Shown: positions 9,219-17,954 of the stretch, one piece after another | Numbering within the stretch: the stretch's first letter is position 1 | How the letters are laid out: every line of letters begins with the position of its first letter | NCBI GenBank assembly: GCA_965247075.1 | Contig: CBDFGK010000003.1 | Location: 1,302,001 to 1,366,000 of the forward strand | Direction: 5' to 3' | Source: CBDFGK01 sp965247075 | GTDB taxonomy: Bacteria > Pseudomonadota > Gammaproteobacteria > Pseudomonadales > Halieaceae | Length of the DNA: 64,000 nucleotides | Notes under the pieces: generated by a model | What the model was told of the DNA's origin: nothing | The model's input: the letters and a program-made list of their open reading frames with translations, nothing else | The model's database searches: none | Program-made: the position numbers and the translations under genes

Positions 9219-9246
9219 TATTCACTCACAAGACCGGAGAAGAACC
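9109..9246 (+). repeat. ISL3 3' end, direct repeat copy 1
   Basis: This 138-bp segment (transposase C terminus, stop and about 30 bases after it) matches 10548-10685 with about three mismatches and no gaps. The two copies are in the same orientation and enclose the DUF3800 gene and a truncated membrane protein gene. Confidence 0.9.
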
Positions 9247-9384
9247 TCAATGAGGAAAATATATCCAATTAAGTCAAACACTTAGCTTATAGATGGGGCT
9301 TGGATTATCCTGCGAAAGGCGCGATAATAGCCTTGACTTTATTTCATTGAATTGCTCTAATCCGTCTCGGACGCATGCTTCGGT

Positions 9385-10275
9385 ATGCTCCACTTCCGGG
9401 GCTCGGCACTTTTAGTGTCGGGCCTTCGTGTTTTTAGGGCCAAGAAGAAGGACGATCACTTGCCCCTGGTTGCTTATCTCGATGAATTTGGCCACATCGG
9501 CCCCTATCTCTCCTACGATCATGCCAAGCACAATACACACCCGGTATTTGGCCTGGGTGGCGTTGTCTTGCCTTTCGAGCGGGTTCGTGAGTTCTCGACC
9601 TTCTTCTATCAGTCGAAGTGCCGCCTGCTCAAATGGGAAATAGACCAATCGGAATGCCACCCGGCCCAATGGGAGAAAAAGGGGGCCTCGCTGTATACAA
9701 CGACCAACATAGAGCGCTACCCACAGGTTTCTCGCATGACACACCGGCTCCTCAACAAAATTAGGAAAATAGGCGGGTTCGTGTTCTTTGTCGGTGAGGA
9801 AAAACGCCGCACTGAAGCTGACGTGAGCGCTCACGAGCGCTATGCAAACACCCTGAGAGAAGCGATCAAGCGTCTCAATCAGGAAGCTGAAGGTCGAGAT
9901 TATTACTTCAGTTTGGTGATAGATAAGCAGGACGGCGGCTTCGAATTCCGAAGCCATATTGTGGCAAATGCGAGTGTCGTGATGTTCGGGGATGCAGCCT
10001 ACAATCGCCTTATTGAACCCCCAATAGAAGCTGAAAGCCATTTGTTTCAAACGCTTCAGTGTGCAGATTGGATCTGTGGGTTAGTAGGTAGAATGGCGCA
10101 CTACAAATTTGACCCCGATAGCCGTCCCGATTTTTGCTGGGCGGGAGAGGGGGAGAAATTAGTGCGCCACCTTCGAGAGGTGACGCTTCGCAGTGGCATA
10201 CGACCAAAAGACCCCCCTGCCGGCGGCCCCCGAAAGTCTAGAACGACTCGCGCATCGATTTTCCCCGACGGCTGA
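9385..10275 (+). CDS. DUF3800 domain protein (RNase H-like fold)
   Basis: 296 residues if the ATG at 9385 is used; in-frame later starts are possible because the conserved domain begins only at about residue 27. The N-terminal LVAYLDEFGHIG matches the Y-[IL]-D-E-[SF]-G motif of DUF3800, with the conserved Asp-Glu pair. Further family features are the GLGGVVLPFERV segment, the mid-protein LVIDKQDGG (second acidic position) and the C-terminal LQTLQCADWICGLVGRM (the third, AD-type motif). DUF3800 proteins are predicted RNase H-like nucleases or nuclease-fold proteins, frequent in mobile and defence regions; no activity is proven. It lies between two copies of an ISL3 end, so it is likely mobile cargo. 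Confidence 0.8.
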   Translation: MLHFRGSALLVSGLRVFRAKKKDDHLPLVAYLDEFGHIGPYLSYDHAKHNTHPVFGLGGVVLPFERVREFSTFFYQSKCRLLKWEIDQSECHPAQWEKKGASLYTTTNIERYPQVSRMTHRLLNKIRKIGGFVFFVGEEKRRTEADVSAHERYANTLREAIKRLNQEAEGRDYYFSLVIDKQDGGFEFRSHIVANASVVMFGDAAYNRLIEPPIEAESHLFQTLQCADWICGLVGRMAHYKFDPDSRPDFCWAGEGEKLVRHLREVTLRSGIRPKDPPAGGPRKSRTTRASIFPDG

Positions 10276-10308
10276 CACATAGCCTAGCTGGTAAGGATGA
10301 AAACGCGC

Positions 10309-10497
10309 ATGGACGCTAAACAGCTCAATTCTCTCCAACTTGCACTCGCCGCGATGAGCCTCTCGGTTCCTGTGCTCTATCTTGTTGGCTACTTCTACTA
10401 CCTCGGGTATTTCTCCACCTTCGGTTTGAACATCGACGTATTTCCCAGGGGTATTCAAGATCACCTGGTGTACGCATTCATGGTGTTTTTCAGCTAA
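10309..10497 (+). pseudogene. N-terminal stub of a membrane protein cut by ISL3 sequence
   Basis: A short frame (62 residues from the ATG at 10309, or 66 from 10297) opens with MDAKQLNSLQLALAAMSLSV and a single strong membrane segment with aromatic residues (LVGYFYYLGYFSTFG), then NIDVFPRGIQDHLVYAFMVF and a stop. It follows DUF3800 by about 30 bases and stops about 50 bases before the second ISL3 end. The sequence looks like the beginning of a larger multi-pass protein whose remainder was lost. I do not recognise the family. Confidence 0.5.
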
Positions 10498-10547
10498 GTG
10501 TTTCGATCCTCGGCGCCGCACGAGACCACTGGGGGGCTGAAGTATCG

Positions 10548-10685
10548 GCATGATCCGCAAGCGCGCCAGAGGCATCAGCGATACCGAGTATTTCAAACTA
10601 AAGATCCGACAGTCTTCCCTGCCGGATAATGACTCGATGTTCTATGTTGCGGCCTGATATTCACTCACAAGACCGGAGAGGAACC
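10548..10685 (+). repeat. ISL3 3' end, direct repeat copy 2
   Basis: Near-identical to 9109-9246. It begins abruptly at the same codon region and encodes the transposase tail with SDTEYFKLKIRQSSLPDNDS, so it is a fragment with no complete gene. Confidence 0.9.
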
Positions 10686-10773
10686 GGTCAGGCTGAATAA
10701 AAGCGCAAAAAAACAAAACAGTAGCGCATGTCTGGCGTCCCGATTGTGAGCTTGGGTGGTATCATAGCGCGCC

Positions 10774-11541
10774 ATGAAATACCTGCGAACAACTATTACC
10801 GAAGTCCAATACCCCGCCAAAGATCACGCCCTGCTGCGATTTGCCGCCGATGAGGAAATTCCCGGCGAGGCCGGTGAATTTGTGATGATTCGCGGCGACT
10901 GGGGTATTCACCCGGTACTGCCACGCGCGTTTTCCCTGGTGGAGAGCGGTGCTACCGGATCTGTTTTGGTGAAGGCTGTTGGCGAGGGCACCGAGCGTCT
11001 GGCGGCTATGGAGGTCGGCGATGAGTTAGTGGTGTTCGGTCCGCTGGGCAATGGTTATGATATTGGCGATTCTGATCGCACCCCGCTGCTGGTAGCTGGT
11101 GGTGTCGGTGTGGCGCCGCTGTTGTTCCTGGCTGAGCAACTGGCAGCCTCGGGCGTACGCCCGACCTTTCTATATGGCGCCGGCAGCGAGGATGACCTGC
11201 CGCTTACCGACCAGATCGCCGCCGTCGCGGAACTGATTATCACCACAGAAAATGGCGCCGTGGGTGAGCGGGGGCTGATTACCGCGCCGCTGCAACGCCT
11301 GCTGGAGGCAGACAATAACGCCATTATTTACACCTGCGGCCCCGATGGCATGTTGCACGCCGTGGCCAATGTTGCCGCCGCCGCCGGTGTACCCTGCCAA
11401 GTGGCCCTGGAGGCGCCCATGGTCTGCGGCATGGGTACCTGCAAAGGCTGCGCGGTGATGTCCACCGATGGGATCTACAAATATGTTTGCTACGACGGCC
11501 CGGTGTTTGATGCCGCGACAATTTTCGAGCCCGCCTCGTGA
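10774..11541 (+). CDS. pyrK: Dihydroorotate dehydrogenase B, electron-transfer subunit
   Basis: 255 residues. PyrK carries FAD and a 2Fe-2S cluster and passes electrons from the PyrD catalytic subunit to NAD. The N-terminal beta-barrel has the flavin motif HPVLPRAFSLVE (about 46-57); the NAD-binding half has PLLVAGGVGVAPLLFLAEQL; the cluster ligands are in CGMGTCKGCAV plus the downstream cysteine of YVCYDGPVF, four cysteines in the family spacing. The stop overlaps the pyrD start by four bases, so the two are co-translated. Class 1B dehydrogenases are typical of Gram-positives and archaea and uncommon in gammaproteobacteria. Confidence 0.93.
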   Translation: MKYLRTTITEVQYPAKDHALLRFAADEEIPGEAGEFVMIRGDWGIHPVLPRAFSLVESGATGSVLVKAVGEGTERLAAMEVGDELVVFGPLGNGYDIGDSDRTPLLVAGGVGVAPLLFLAEQLAASGVRPTFLYGAGSEDDLPLTDQIAAVAELIITTENGAVGERGLITAPLQRLLEADNNAIIYTCGPDGMLHAVANVAAAAGVPCQVALEAPMVCGMGTCKGCAVMSTDGIYKYVCYDGPVFDAATIFEPAS

Positions 11542-12455
11542 GCGCGCGCCTGCAGACAGTGCTGGGTCCGCTGACCCTGCAAAATCCGCTAATCAATGCC
11601 TCCGGCACTTTTGGCTACGCGGTCGAGTACGCTGATTTCGTCGATGTGGCCCGCCTCGGCGGCGTCAGTGTCAAAGGCATATCGCTGAATCCGCGGGCTG
11701 GCAATGTACCGCCGCGCACGGTGGAAACCTCGGCCGGCATGCTCAATTCAATCGGGCTTGCCAATATCGGCATCGATGCCTTTATTAACGACACCATGCC
11801 GTGCCTGCGGGAACTGGGAGTCACCGTCATCGTCAATATCTTCGCCACCTCGGTGGAAGACTTTGTCACGCTGGCGACTCGCTTTGATAGCGTCGCAGGT
11901 ATCGCCGCCCTGGAGCTGAATATTTCCTGTCCCAATGTCCATGCCGGCGGCATGCACTTTGGCATATCCGGTGAGGCAGCCGGGCAGGTTACCAGTGCTG
12001 TTCGCGCTGCTACCGATTTGCCGCTGATGGTCAAGTTGTCGCCGGAAGCCGGTGATATTGGTGAGGTGGCGCGCGGTGTTGAAGCTGCCGGCGCCGATAT
12101 AATCACCATGATCAATACCATTCGCGGCATGGTCATCGATGTCGATCGCCAGCGCCCCATGCTGGGTCAGAAAATGGGCGGCATGTCCGGGCCAGCCATA
12201 AAACCACTGGCGGTGCGCATGGTGTACGAAGTCGCCCAACAGGTAAACATCCCGATTATCGGCATGGGCGGCATTGGCTGCCTGCGCGACGTATTGGAAT
12301 TCCTCATGGCCGGCGCCTCGGCCGTGCAGGTGGGTACCTCCAACTATGCCGAGCCGGGTATTAGCCTGCGCCTGGCCAATGAGCTGGACGTCTATTGCAA
12401 ACAGCGCGATATCACACCAGCGGATTTGGTAGGACTGGCCCAGGATCCGCGTTGA
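11538..12455 (+). CDS. pyrD: Dihydroorotate dehydrogenase B, catalytic subunit
   Basis: 305 residues from a GTG that overlaps the pyrK stop (GTGA). A TIM-barrel FMN enzyme that oxidises dihydroorotate to orotate in pyrimidine synthesis. Visible: LQNPLINASGTFGYAVEYAD at the N terminus, VKGISLNPRAGN, ELNISCPNVHAGG with the catalytic Cys that marks class 1B (class 2 uses Ser), VKLSPEAGD with the FMN-contacting Lys, and the phosphate-binding PIIGMGGIGC. There is no N-terminal membrane-association domain of class 2 PyrD. The soluble NAD-linked type would make pyrimidine synthesis independent of the quinone pool. It is followed by a decayed TPR fragment. Confidence 0.95.
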   Translation: MSARLQTVLGPLTLQNPLINASGTFGYAVEYADFVDVARLGGVSVKGISLNPRAGNVPPRTVETSAGMLNSIGLANIGIDAFINDTMPCLRELGVTVIVNIFATSVEDFVTLATRFDSVAGIAALELNISCPNVHAGGMHFGISGEAAGQVTSAVRAATDLPLMVKLSPEAGDIGEVARGVEAAGADIITMINTIRGMVIDVDRQRPMLGQKMGGMSGPAIKPLAVRMVYEVAQQVNIPIIGMGGIGCLRDVLEFLMAGASAVQVGTSNYAEPGISLRLANELDVYCKQRDITPADLVGLAQDPR

Positions 12456-12501
12456 AGCGCAGCGAAGCGATTGAAAAAGCAGTAGATCTTCAAAGCGGGG
12501 T

Positions 12502-12640
12502 CGTCTCGACGAGGCGCGCCGGATTTACCGGGATGTGCCGGCGGTACGCGACACCGATGCCGGCACCATTCATCTGCTGGGTTTGACCTATCTTGATGGC
12601 CGCAATTGGAAAGATGGCATAGTATTGCTGGAGTTTGCAG
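12502..12640 (+). pseudogene. Fragment of a tetratricopeptide-repeat protein
   Basis: One frame reads RLDEARRIYRDVPAVRDTDA, then TIHLLGLTYLDGRNW and DGIVLLEFA, about one and a third TPR units of the type that opens TPR-sulfotransferase and TPR-glycosyltransferase proteins. There is no start with a ribosome site and the frame is not continued. It is a remnant only. Confidence 0.6.
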
Positions 12641-12659
12641 GTGCGTCAGCCCCCGTAGA

Positions 12660-12711
12660 TTTGGGGTCAGAGTAAAATGGCCAAAAATGACGGTTTTACT
12701 CTGACCCCAAA
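12660..12711. repeat. Perfect inverted pair of the GGGGTCAGAGT motif
   Basis: TTTGGGGTCAGAGTAAAA (12660-12677) and its exact reverse complement (12694-12711) form an 18-bp perfect stem around a 16-base loop. It lies between the TPR remnant and the 3' end of the DUF3604 gene, six bases beyond that gene's stop, so it could end transcription from both sides. Confidence 0.85.
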
Positions 12712-12716
12712 CCTTG

Positions 12717-14561
12717 TTATGGGTTGTACCAGATCGGTGAGGAGTAGGCACGCTCCTGGATGGTGTCGACATGGTCGCCGGCGTGTTCCTCACCCAGTGC
12801 AATGGCGTCATACAGGGAGTGGCGCGGGGTGGGGATCTGCAAGACCCGCACGTAATAAAACGCCGACTGGGCGGGATCGAAGCTGGGATCTTGCCAGGCA
12901 AAGTTCAAATGTGGCGCGCCGATGCTGTTATCCCAGAGACCGGTGCTGACATCTACCGTATTGCCCGCAGCGGGGAGTTTGCCGTTGGCATCGGGGTGTC
13001 GATCACCTGACCAGACCACGTCGAATATCTGCTCATGTTCGGCGCCACTGCTATCCAGCCAGCCTTTGACAATTTGTATGCGATCCAGGTTGGCATCGAC
13101 CGGGTCCTTGTCGGCCATAACAATAAAGGTCGGTGACTCGGCCAGCGTATTTAACTCCCCACCCATGGCTACACCGCGGCTGGTAGCCTCGCCATAGAGC
13201 TGGTCACTGGCCATATCGACGCCAGACAGGTCGCCGGCAAAAAACCGCAAGCGTATGCGCGGCCCGCTGGTGGCATAGACCTCGCGCCGCTGCATAGCTG
13301 CCATTATGGATTCGCGGGTGTTTTCTTCCGACCAGACCGCCGCCAGGCCAGAGGCTGACATGGTCCAGCCGTTGATGGAGGGCGCTCCCTCTTCCCACTT
13401 GGATTGCTTGTTTTCCGGAATCGAATCCGTGGCCAGCTTGCCCCAGAAATTATCCTCTTCGGCACTGGACAAGCCCGTGTGGGCATCGGTAGAGCCAATC
13501 ACACCGAGCTTGTACGGGTTCTGGCCAAATTCCTGCTCCAGGGAAAGACCGCGCTTGAGCGCCGAGCGCACAAAATCACCCGGCTTGGGTTCGTAGGGGC
13601 TGTAGCTGCTCTGCAAATAGAAGGGAAATTCCTCAAAGTCCGCGAACTCGTCATCGGGAGACAGCGCGGGGTGGGTTTCCGAATCTCCCTTGATCTGGGT
13701 GATCTCGGCAATCGGTTCCCACTTGGCCCGGGTGGCGATGTAGGCGGTGTCGAAGGGCGTGCCACGCAGGCGGGTGTCATCGAACATAAAGCCCTTGGAG
13801 ATATTCGAGTTGTGGGGAATGGACAGGTAATTGGCGTCGGAATTTGCACTCAGTTCGTCTAGCCAGGCCCACAGGTCTTCCGGGTACTGACTCTGCAGCA
13901 GGCTGTAGGGCTGAAATTTCTGGGCGCTGGCCGCGTCGCCGTCGGTCATCACTACCCGGTGCAGGTTGGCGCCACCGGGGATTGAGCTCCACTCCCAGCC
14001 GATAAAGGCAGTGAACTTGCCGGGCTCGTTGTACTCGTCGGCAATGCTGGTAATCGATCGCCAGGTGTCTATCTGGGTAGGGCGCATGGGTGGGAAAATA
14101 TCGGAGTTGTCACCCAGCTGTACGCTTTTTGCGGCCTCGCGCACCGGCAGCGGCGGTGGCAGGATGGATTGAAATAACTCCAGCGCCGTGCCCTCATCCA
14201 GGCGCCGACTCAGATACCAGGCGGCCATCCTGGCCTTGAGCGAATCCCAAGGGCCGATTTCACTGGTGTCTACACCCTGCTGGTGAATCTGGCGGATGAT
14301 ACCGAGAAACTCCGCGTGATCGGAGACCACCAGAAAATCCAGCGGCGTTTCAATTTGCACCCGCGCCCGGTGAAAGGGGTGAATAACCGGCATGCCCTTG
14401 GCGTAGCGGTAGGCGGTATGCGGGTCGGCGGTGAAATTGTTGTTGGTGTAGGCGTCGAAGGAATAGCTGGTATGCAGGTGGGTATCACCCCACAGCAGCT
14501 GTTTGTCCGCCGCGCTTGCCAACGATGGTAGCAACAGTAAAGCCAGGATCAGGGGGCGCAT
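12717..14561 (-). CDS. Secreted DUF3604 protein (PHP-like)
   Basis: 614 residues from the ATG at 14561, chosen because a clean signal peptide MRPLILALLLLPSLASA begins there; an upstream in-frame start at 14594 only adds a polar leader. DUF3604 proteins resemble PHP metal-dependent phosphoesterases. Metal-ligand-like motifs are visible: LLWGDTHLHTSYSFDA (about 22-37), LDFLVVSDHAEFLG, AFIGWEWSSIPGG, YLSIPHNSNIS, and VIGSTDAHTGLSSAEEDNFWG. These His/Asp clusters are in the expected order for a metal centre. It is probably periplasmic; substrate unknown. It is transcribed alone, separated from the B12 operon by about 105 bases. Confidence 0.88.
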   Translation of the reverse strand: MRPLILALLLLPSLASAADKQLLWGDTHLHTSYSFDAYTNNNFTADPHTAYRYAKGMPVIHPFHRARVQIETPLDFLVVSDHAEFLGIIRQIHQQGVDTSEIGPWDSLKARMAAWYLSRRLDEGTALELFQSILPPPLPVREAAKSVQLGDNSDIFPPMRPTQIDTWRSITSIADEYNEPGKFTAFIGWEWSSIPGGANLHRVVMTDGDAASAQKFQPYSLLQSQYPEDLWAWLDELSANSDANYLSIPHNSNISKGFMFDDTRLRGTPFDTAYIATRAKWEPIAEITQIKGDSETHPALSPDDEFADFEEFPFYLQSSYSPYEPKPGDFVRSALKRGLSLEQEFGQNPYKLGVIGSTDAHTGLSSAEEDNFWGKLATDSIPENKQSKWEEGAPSINGWTMSASGLAAVWSEENTRESIMAAMQRREVYATSGPRIRLRFFAGDLSGVDMASDQLYGEATSRGVAMGGELNTLAESPTFIVMADKDPVDANLDRIQIVKGWLDSSGAEHEQIFDVVWSGDRHPDANGKLPAAGNTVDVSTGLWDNSIGAPHLNFAWQDPSFDPAQSAFYYVRVLQIPTPRHSLYDAIALGEEHAGDHVDTIQERAYSSPIWYNP

Positions 14562-14668
14562 GGTGTCTTCCTTCTTATTGGCGTAGGGCCGCATTCACTC
14601 GGCCAGGCCCGTACATTACATCATTTGGTCGAATAAAAGCGACGGCGGACGCCTGGCCCCTAACAATT

Positions 14669-15559
14669 TCAATCGAGTCTGACCCCTTTGAAATTTCGCA
14701 ATTCCTCAAGTTGACGACACATTATGCCGGCGCCTTCCAACACCCGGGTGGTGGGGCGCTGTAACAGGTCCGGATGAATGAACAACAGGGCCTTGTTGCG
14801 CACCGCTTTCATGTTGGCAAAGGCCTTCCACTCATCCAGCCATTCGGGCCGCGCCGCGCCCATGCCGCTGGCGATGATGGCGTCTGGATTGCGTACCAAT
14901 ACTGACTCAATGTTGATTTTTGGAGCGAGAAATTCCGAATCTGCATATATATTTTCACCGCCACACAGGGATATCACATGGCTGATCAGATGTTCGCCGT
15001 TGATGGTTTGCAAGGGCCGGTTCCAGACCTGGTAGAACACGCTAAGCGCCGGTCGGTGGCTGTACCGCACCTGTAATTGCCTGATCTCTTGCTCAAATCG
15101 ACTCGCTTGTGCCTCACTGGTTGCCTTGGTGCCCGCCAGATGACCAATGGCGCGGATAGTCGTGGGAATGTCTGTAAGCGAGCGCAATTCGCTCACATAA
15201 ACAGTCAGGCCCAGCCGTTCCAATGTGTGTAAACGCTGCATGCCATTACCCGATGCCCACATCAGCACCAGGTCTGGTTGCAGGGCGATAATTTCTTCCA
15301 TACTCCAGGCGGTGTAATTTCCAACCCGGTGAATCTGTTGCGCCGCAGCAGGATAATCACTGTAGTCCACCGCGCCTACCAGGCGCTTGCCGCCGCCGGC
15401 AGTGAAGGTGTTTTCAACAATGTGAGGAGCCAGGGCGATGATGCGCTGGGCGGGTGTATCCAGTGTGACGGTGCGGCCGGCAAAATCGGTAACGCTGATT
15501 GCCGCGCTTACCGGCAACGCGATTAAGGTGATGCTTAACAGGAATAGCTGCCAATACAT
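14669..15559 (-). CDS. btuF: Cobalamin ABC transporter, periplasmic binding protein
   Basis: 296 residues with an N-terminal signal peptide (LFLLSITLIALPVSA) and the two-lobed helical-backbone fold of BtuF. Motifs: VTDFAGRTVTLDTPAQRIIA (about 24-43), LVGAVDYSDYPAAAQQI, EEIIALQPDLVLMW, YVSELRSLTDIPTTIRAIG and INGEHLISHVISLCGGENIY. It delivers corrinoids to BtuCD. The ATG directly follows the stop of the cobU'T' gene. The last codons and the stop fall in a copy of the GGGGTCAGAGT-type motif (14675-14686), which has probably replaced the original 3' end with little effect. It is the last gene of the operon. Confidence 0.92.
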   Translation of the reverse strand: MYWQLFLLSITLIALPVSAAISVTDFAGRTVTLDTPAQRIIALAPHIVENTFTAGGGKRLVGAVDYSDYPAAAQQIHRVGNYTAWSMEEIIALQPDLVLMWASGNGMQRLHTLERLGLTVYVSELRSLTDIPTTIRAIGHLAGTKATSEAQASRFEQEIRQLQVRYSHRPALSVFYQVWNRPLQTINGEHLISHVISLCGGENIYADSEFLAPKINIESVLVRNPDAIIASGMGAARPEWLDEWKAFANMKAVRNKALLFIHPDLLQRPTTRVLEGAGIMCRQLEELRNFKGVRLD

Positions 15560-16138
15560 TTAGCCAGACTCCGCCACGTCAGCATCGGCGAAGGTCGCCA
15601 TCTGTGCGTGTAAAGCAAGTGCGCTGCGAATGATCGAAACGGCGACTGCTGCACCACTGCCCTCGCCCAGGCGCATGCCCAGGTCCAGCAGAGGTGTCAG
15701 TTCCAGATAATCCAGGGTACGCCGATGAGCCGCTTCAATGGAACAGTGTCCCGCCACCATCCAATCCCGCACGCCGGGGTTGATGCGAACGGCCGGCAGG
15801 GCGGCGGCAGTGGCAATAAAGCCGTCCGGCAATATGGGAATGCCGCGCTGAGCGCAGTGGCTATAGGCACCGCACATGGCGGCAATTTCCAGGCTGCCTA
15901 CGCAGCGCAATAGTCCCAGTGGCGTGGATAACCGGTCCGCATGTAGGGCCAGGGGTTCTTCGTGCAGCATCCAGCACGCGCCGCGGGCGTTGCGATGGTG
16001 GGCAATGCGTCGCGCCATTTCCTCATCGCCGGCTGCAGCGGTGGCGATGTAGCGCAGTTTTTTATCTCGTTGTTGAGCCCAGGATTCCGCGCAGCGACTC
16101 TTGCCGCTGCGGGCGCCGCCCAATACCAGGTGCTTCAC
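15560..16138 (-). pseudogene. In-frame CobU-CobT deletion fusion
   Basis: The 192-residue open frame starts as CobU, adenosylcobinamide kinase: LVLGGARSGKSRCAESWA holds the P-loop, then RYIATAAAGDEEMARRIAHH and EEPLALHADRL. At about residue 72 it becomes the C-terminal part of CobT, the dimethylbenzimidazole phosphoribosyltransferase: LLRCVGSLEIAAMCGAYSHC, GIPILPDGFIATAAALPAVR, LLDLGMRLGEGSGAAVAV with the catalytic Glu, and MATFADADV. About 100 residues of CobU and 230 of CobT are missing between. The fusion is open and overlaps btuD by four bases (GTGA), so it is still translated, but neither enzyme can be complete. Confidence 0.85.
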
Positions 16139-16914
16139 GCGGGAAATACCATGGTGCGGCCGCTGTCGGGATGTTGTTGCAGGTGTACGGTTACTTTAAA
16201 AGTCTCGGCAAACATCTGCCGGGTAAACACCTCATTGCAGTTGCCGTGCGCCACTTGTCTGCCTTCGTTGAGAACCATAATCTGGTCCGCCACCTGCGCC
16301 ACCAGGTTGAAATCGTGCATCACCAGTGCCACGGCAACCCCGTCCCGGGCCAGTTGTTGAATGAGTCTCAGCACCATCTGCTGATGGGCCGGGTCCAACG
16401 CGTTATTGGGCTCGTCCAGCAACAACAGGCGCGTGGCGGAGTCTTCCCTGCGCCACAGTTGTGCCATCACCCGCGCCAGTTGTACCCGTTGTCGTTCACC
16501 GCCGGACAGCCGGGTGTAGAGTCTGTCGCCCAGACTGAGCGTGTCGGTAAGCTGCATAACCTGATCGACAATCCGGTGATCTGTCGCCGTACCGCTAAAG
16601 TGGGGCGTGCGGCCCAGCAAAATAACCTCTGCCACGGTAAAGGGAAAATTCAGGGTGGATTGTTGTGGCAGCAGCGCTACGGCCCGGGCCTGTTCCAGCC
16701 GCTGCCAGAGGGCCAGTGGTTTGTCTGCCAGCAGCAGTGAACCCTCACTCAATGGCATTTGCCCGGAAAGTACTTGTAGCAAACTGGATTTGCCCGCGCC
16801 GTTGGGGCCGACAATAGCGAGGATATTGCCGGGCTCAATCTCGATATCAATGTTGTGCAGCAATTCATAGCCCCAGGGGGCGGCGCAGGCGTGGTACAGG
16901 GATACGTTTTTCAT
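16135..16914 (-). CDS. btuD: Cobalamin ABC transporter, ATP-binding protein
   Basis: 259 residues, a FecE/HmuV/BtuD-type ATPase of the iron-siderophore/B12 uptake class. Walker A is VGPNGAGKSSLL (about 35-46), the Q-loop is in ALLPQQSTLNFPFTVAEVIL, the signature is LSGGERQRVQLARVMAQL (about 139-156), Walker B is LLLLDEPNNALD, and the switch His is in ALVMHDFNLV. It powers BtuC. The start overlaps the btuC stop (ATGA) and the stop overlaps the fusion gene downstream, so the genes are translationally coupled. Confidence 0.93.
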   Translation of the reverse strand: MKNVSLYHACAAPWGYELLHNIDIEIEPGNILAIVGPNGAGKSSLLQVLSGQMPLSEGSLLLADKPLALWQRLEQARAVALLPQQSTLNFPFTVAEVILLGRTPHFSGTATDHRIVDQVMQLTDTLSLGDRLYTRLSGGERQRVQLARVMAQLWRREDSATRLLLLDEPNNALDPAHQQMVLRLIQQLARDGVAVALVMHDFNLVAQVADQIMVLNEGRQVAHGNCNEVFTRQMFAETFKVTVHLQQHPDSGRTMVFPA

Positions 16915-17954
16915 CAGGACATTCCGTATTGGCTGCGCTGACGCAATAACACGATAAAGAATGGCACGCCGATGACTGCGGTGACAATGCCTACCGGCAA
17001 TTCGGTGGGTGCCAGCAGCACCCGGGCTAACCAGTCTGCCAGCACCAATAACAGCGCGCCGGCCAAGGCTGAATTACGCAACAGAGGACCATGATTGGGG
17101 CCACTTAACATGCGAATAATATGTGGGACTACCAGGCCGACGAAGGCAATGGTGCCGGCCAGTGCCACCGAGGCACCCACGCCGATGGCAACAATGAGAA
17201 TCAATCGGCGGGTGGTGCGGTCTACATCGATACCCAGATGGCGGGCTTCAGACTCGCCCAGCAACAGGGCATTCAGAGCGGCTGCATAGCGTGGTAGTGT
17301 GCCGATGACAAGGCCTCCCACTACCGCAGCGATGGTCAGGCGATCATAGGTGGCACCATCCAGGCCGCCCATGCGCCACAAGCTGATGCGGCGTAAAGTG
17401 TCGTTGTTGGAATAGAACTCGAGGATATTGCCGATGGCACCGGCCAGGGCAGTGATGGCGATGCCGGCCAGCAGCATGGTCGCAACCGAGGTGCCACTGG
17501 CGGCGGTGGCCAGGCGATACACCACAATAACGGACAGCAGGCCGCCGACGAAGGCGCCCACCGAGACCAGGGTAAGACCGAGAAAATTGCCCAGTAAACC
17601 GCCGGCGCCGACGATCACTATACTGGCACCCAGAGAGGCGCCGGCGGTGACGCCGATCAGTGACGGATCTGCCAGAGGGTTGCGAAACAGGCCCTGCATG
17701 GCGGCGCCGCTGCCGGCCAGAATGGCGCCGACCAATGCCGCCAACAACACCCGGGGTAAGCGAATTTCGCCGATAATTATTGCCGCCTGGGTGGTTGCGG
17801 TGCCGCTTACGGTGTCCAGCAACGCCGACAGGGTTGTGGCCAGATCAATATCGACCGTGCCCTGGGTCACCGCCAGAACAATACTGGCCGGCAACATCAT
17901 GGCCAGGTACAGGCTCAGTCGATTCGCCGCCCGTGCGCGGTGTCGTGCGATCAT
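16914..17954 (-). CDS. btuC: Cobalamin ABC transporter, permease
   Basis: 346 residues from the ATG at 17954, which overlaps the cobQ' stop (ATGA); GTG codons a few bases upstream are less likely. A FecCD/BtuC-type permease with about ten membrane helices. Family phrases: IRLPRVLLAALVGAILAGSG, MQGLFRNPLADPSLIGVTAG, EARHLGIDVDRTTRRLILIV, FVGLVVPHIIRMLSGPNHG (the ATPase-coupling loop) and LPVGIVTAVIGVPFFIVLL. It works with BtuD and BtuF to move corrinoids across the inner membrane. Confidence 0.93.
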   Translation of the reverse strand: MIARHRARAANRLSLYLAMMLPASIVLAVTQGTVDIDLATTLSALLDTVSGTATTQAAIIIGEIRLPRVLLAALVGAILAGSGAAMQGLFRNPLADPSLIGVTAGASLGASIVIVGAGGLLGNFLGLTLVSVGAFVGGLLSVIVVYRLATAASGTSVATMLLAGIAITALAGAIGNILEFYSNNDTLRRISLWRMGGLDGATYDRLTIAAVVGGLVIGTLPRYAAALNALLLGESEARHLGIDVDRTTRRLILIVAIGVGASVALAGTIAFVGLVVPHIIRMLSGPNHGPLLRNSALAGALLLVLADWLARVLLAPTELPVGIVTAVIGVPFFIVLLRQRSQYGMS

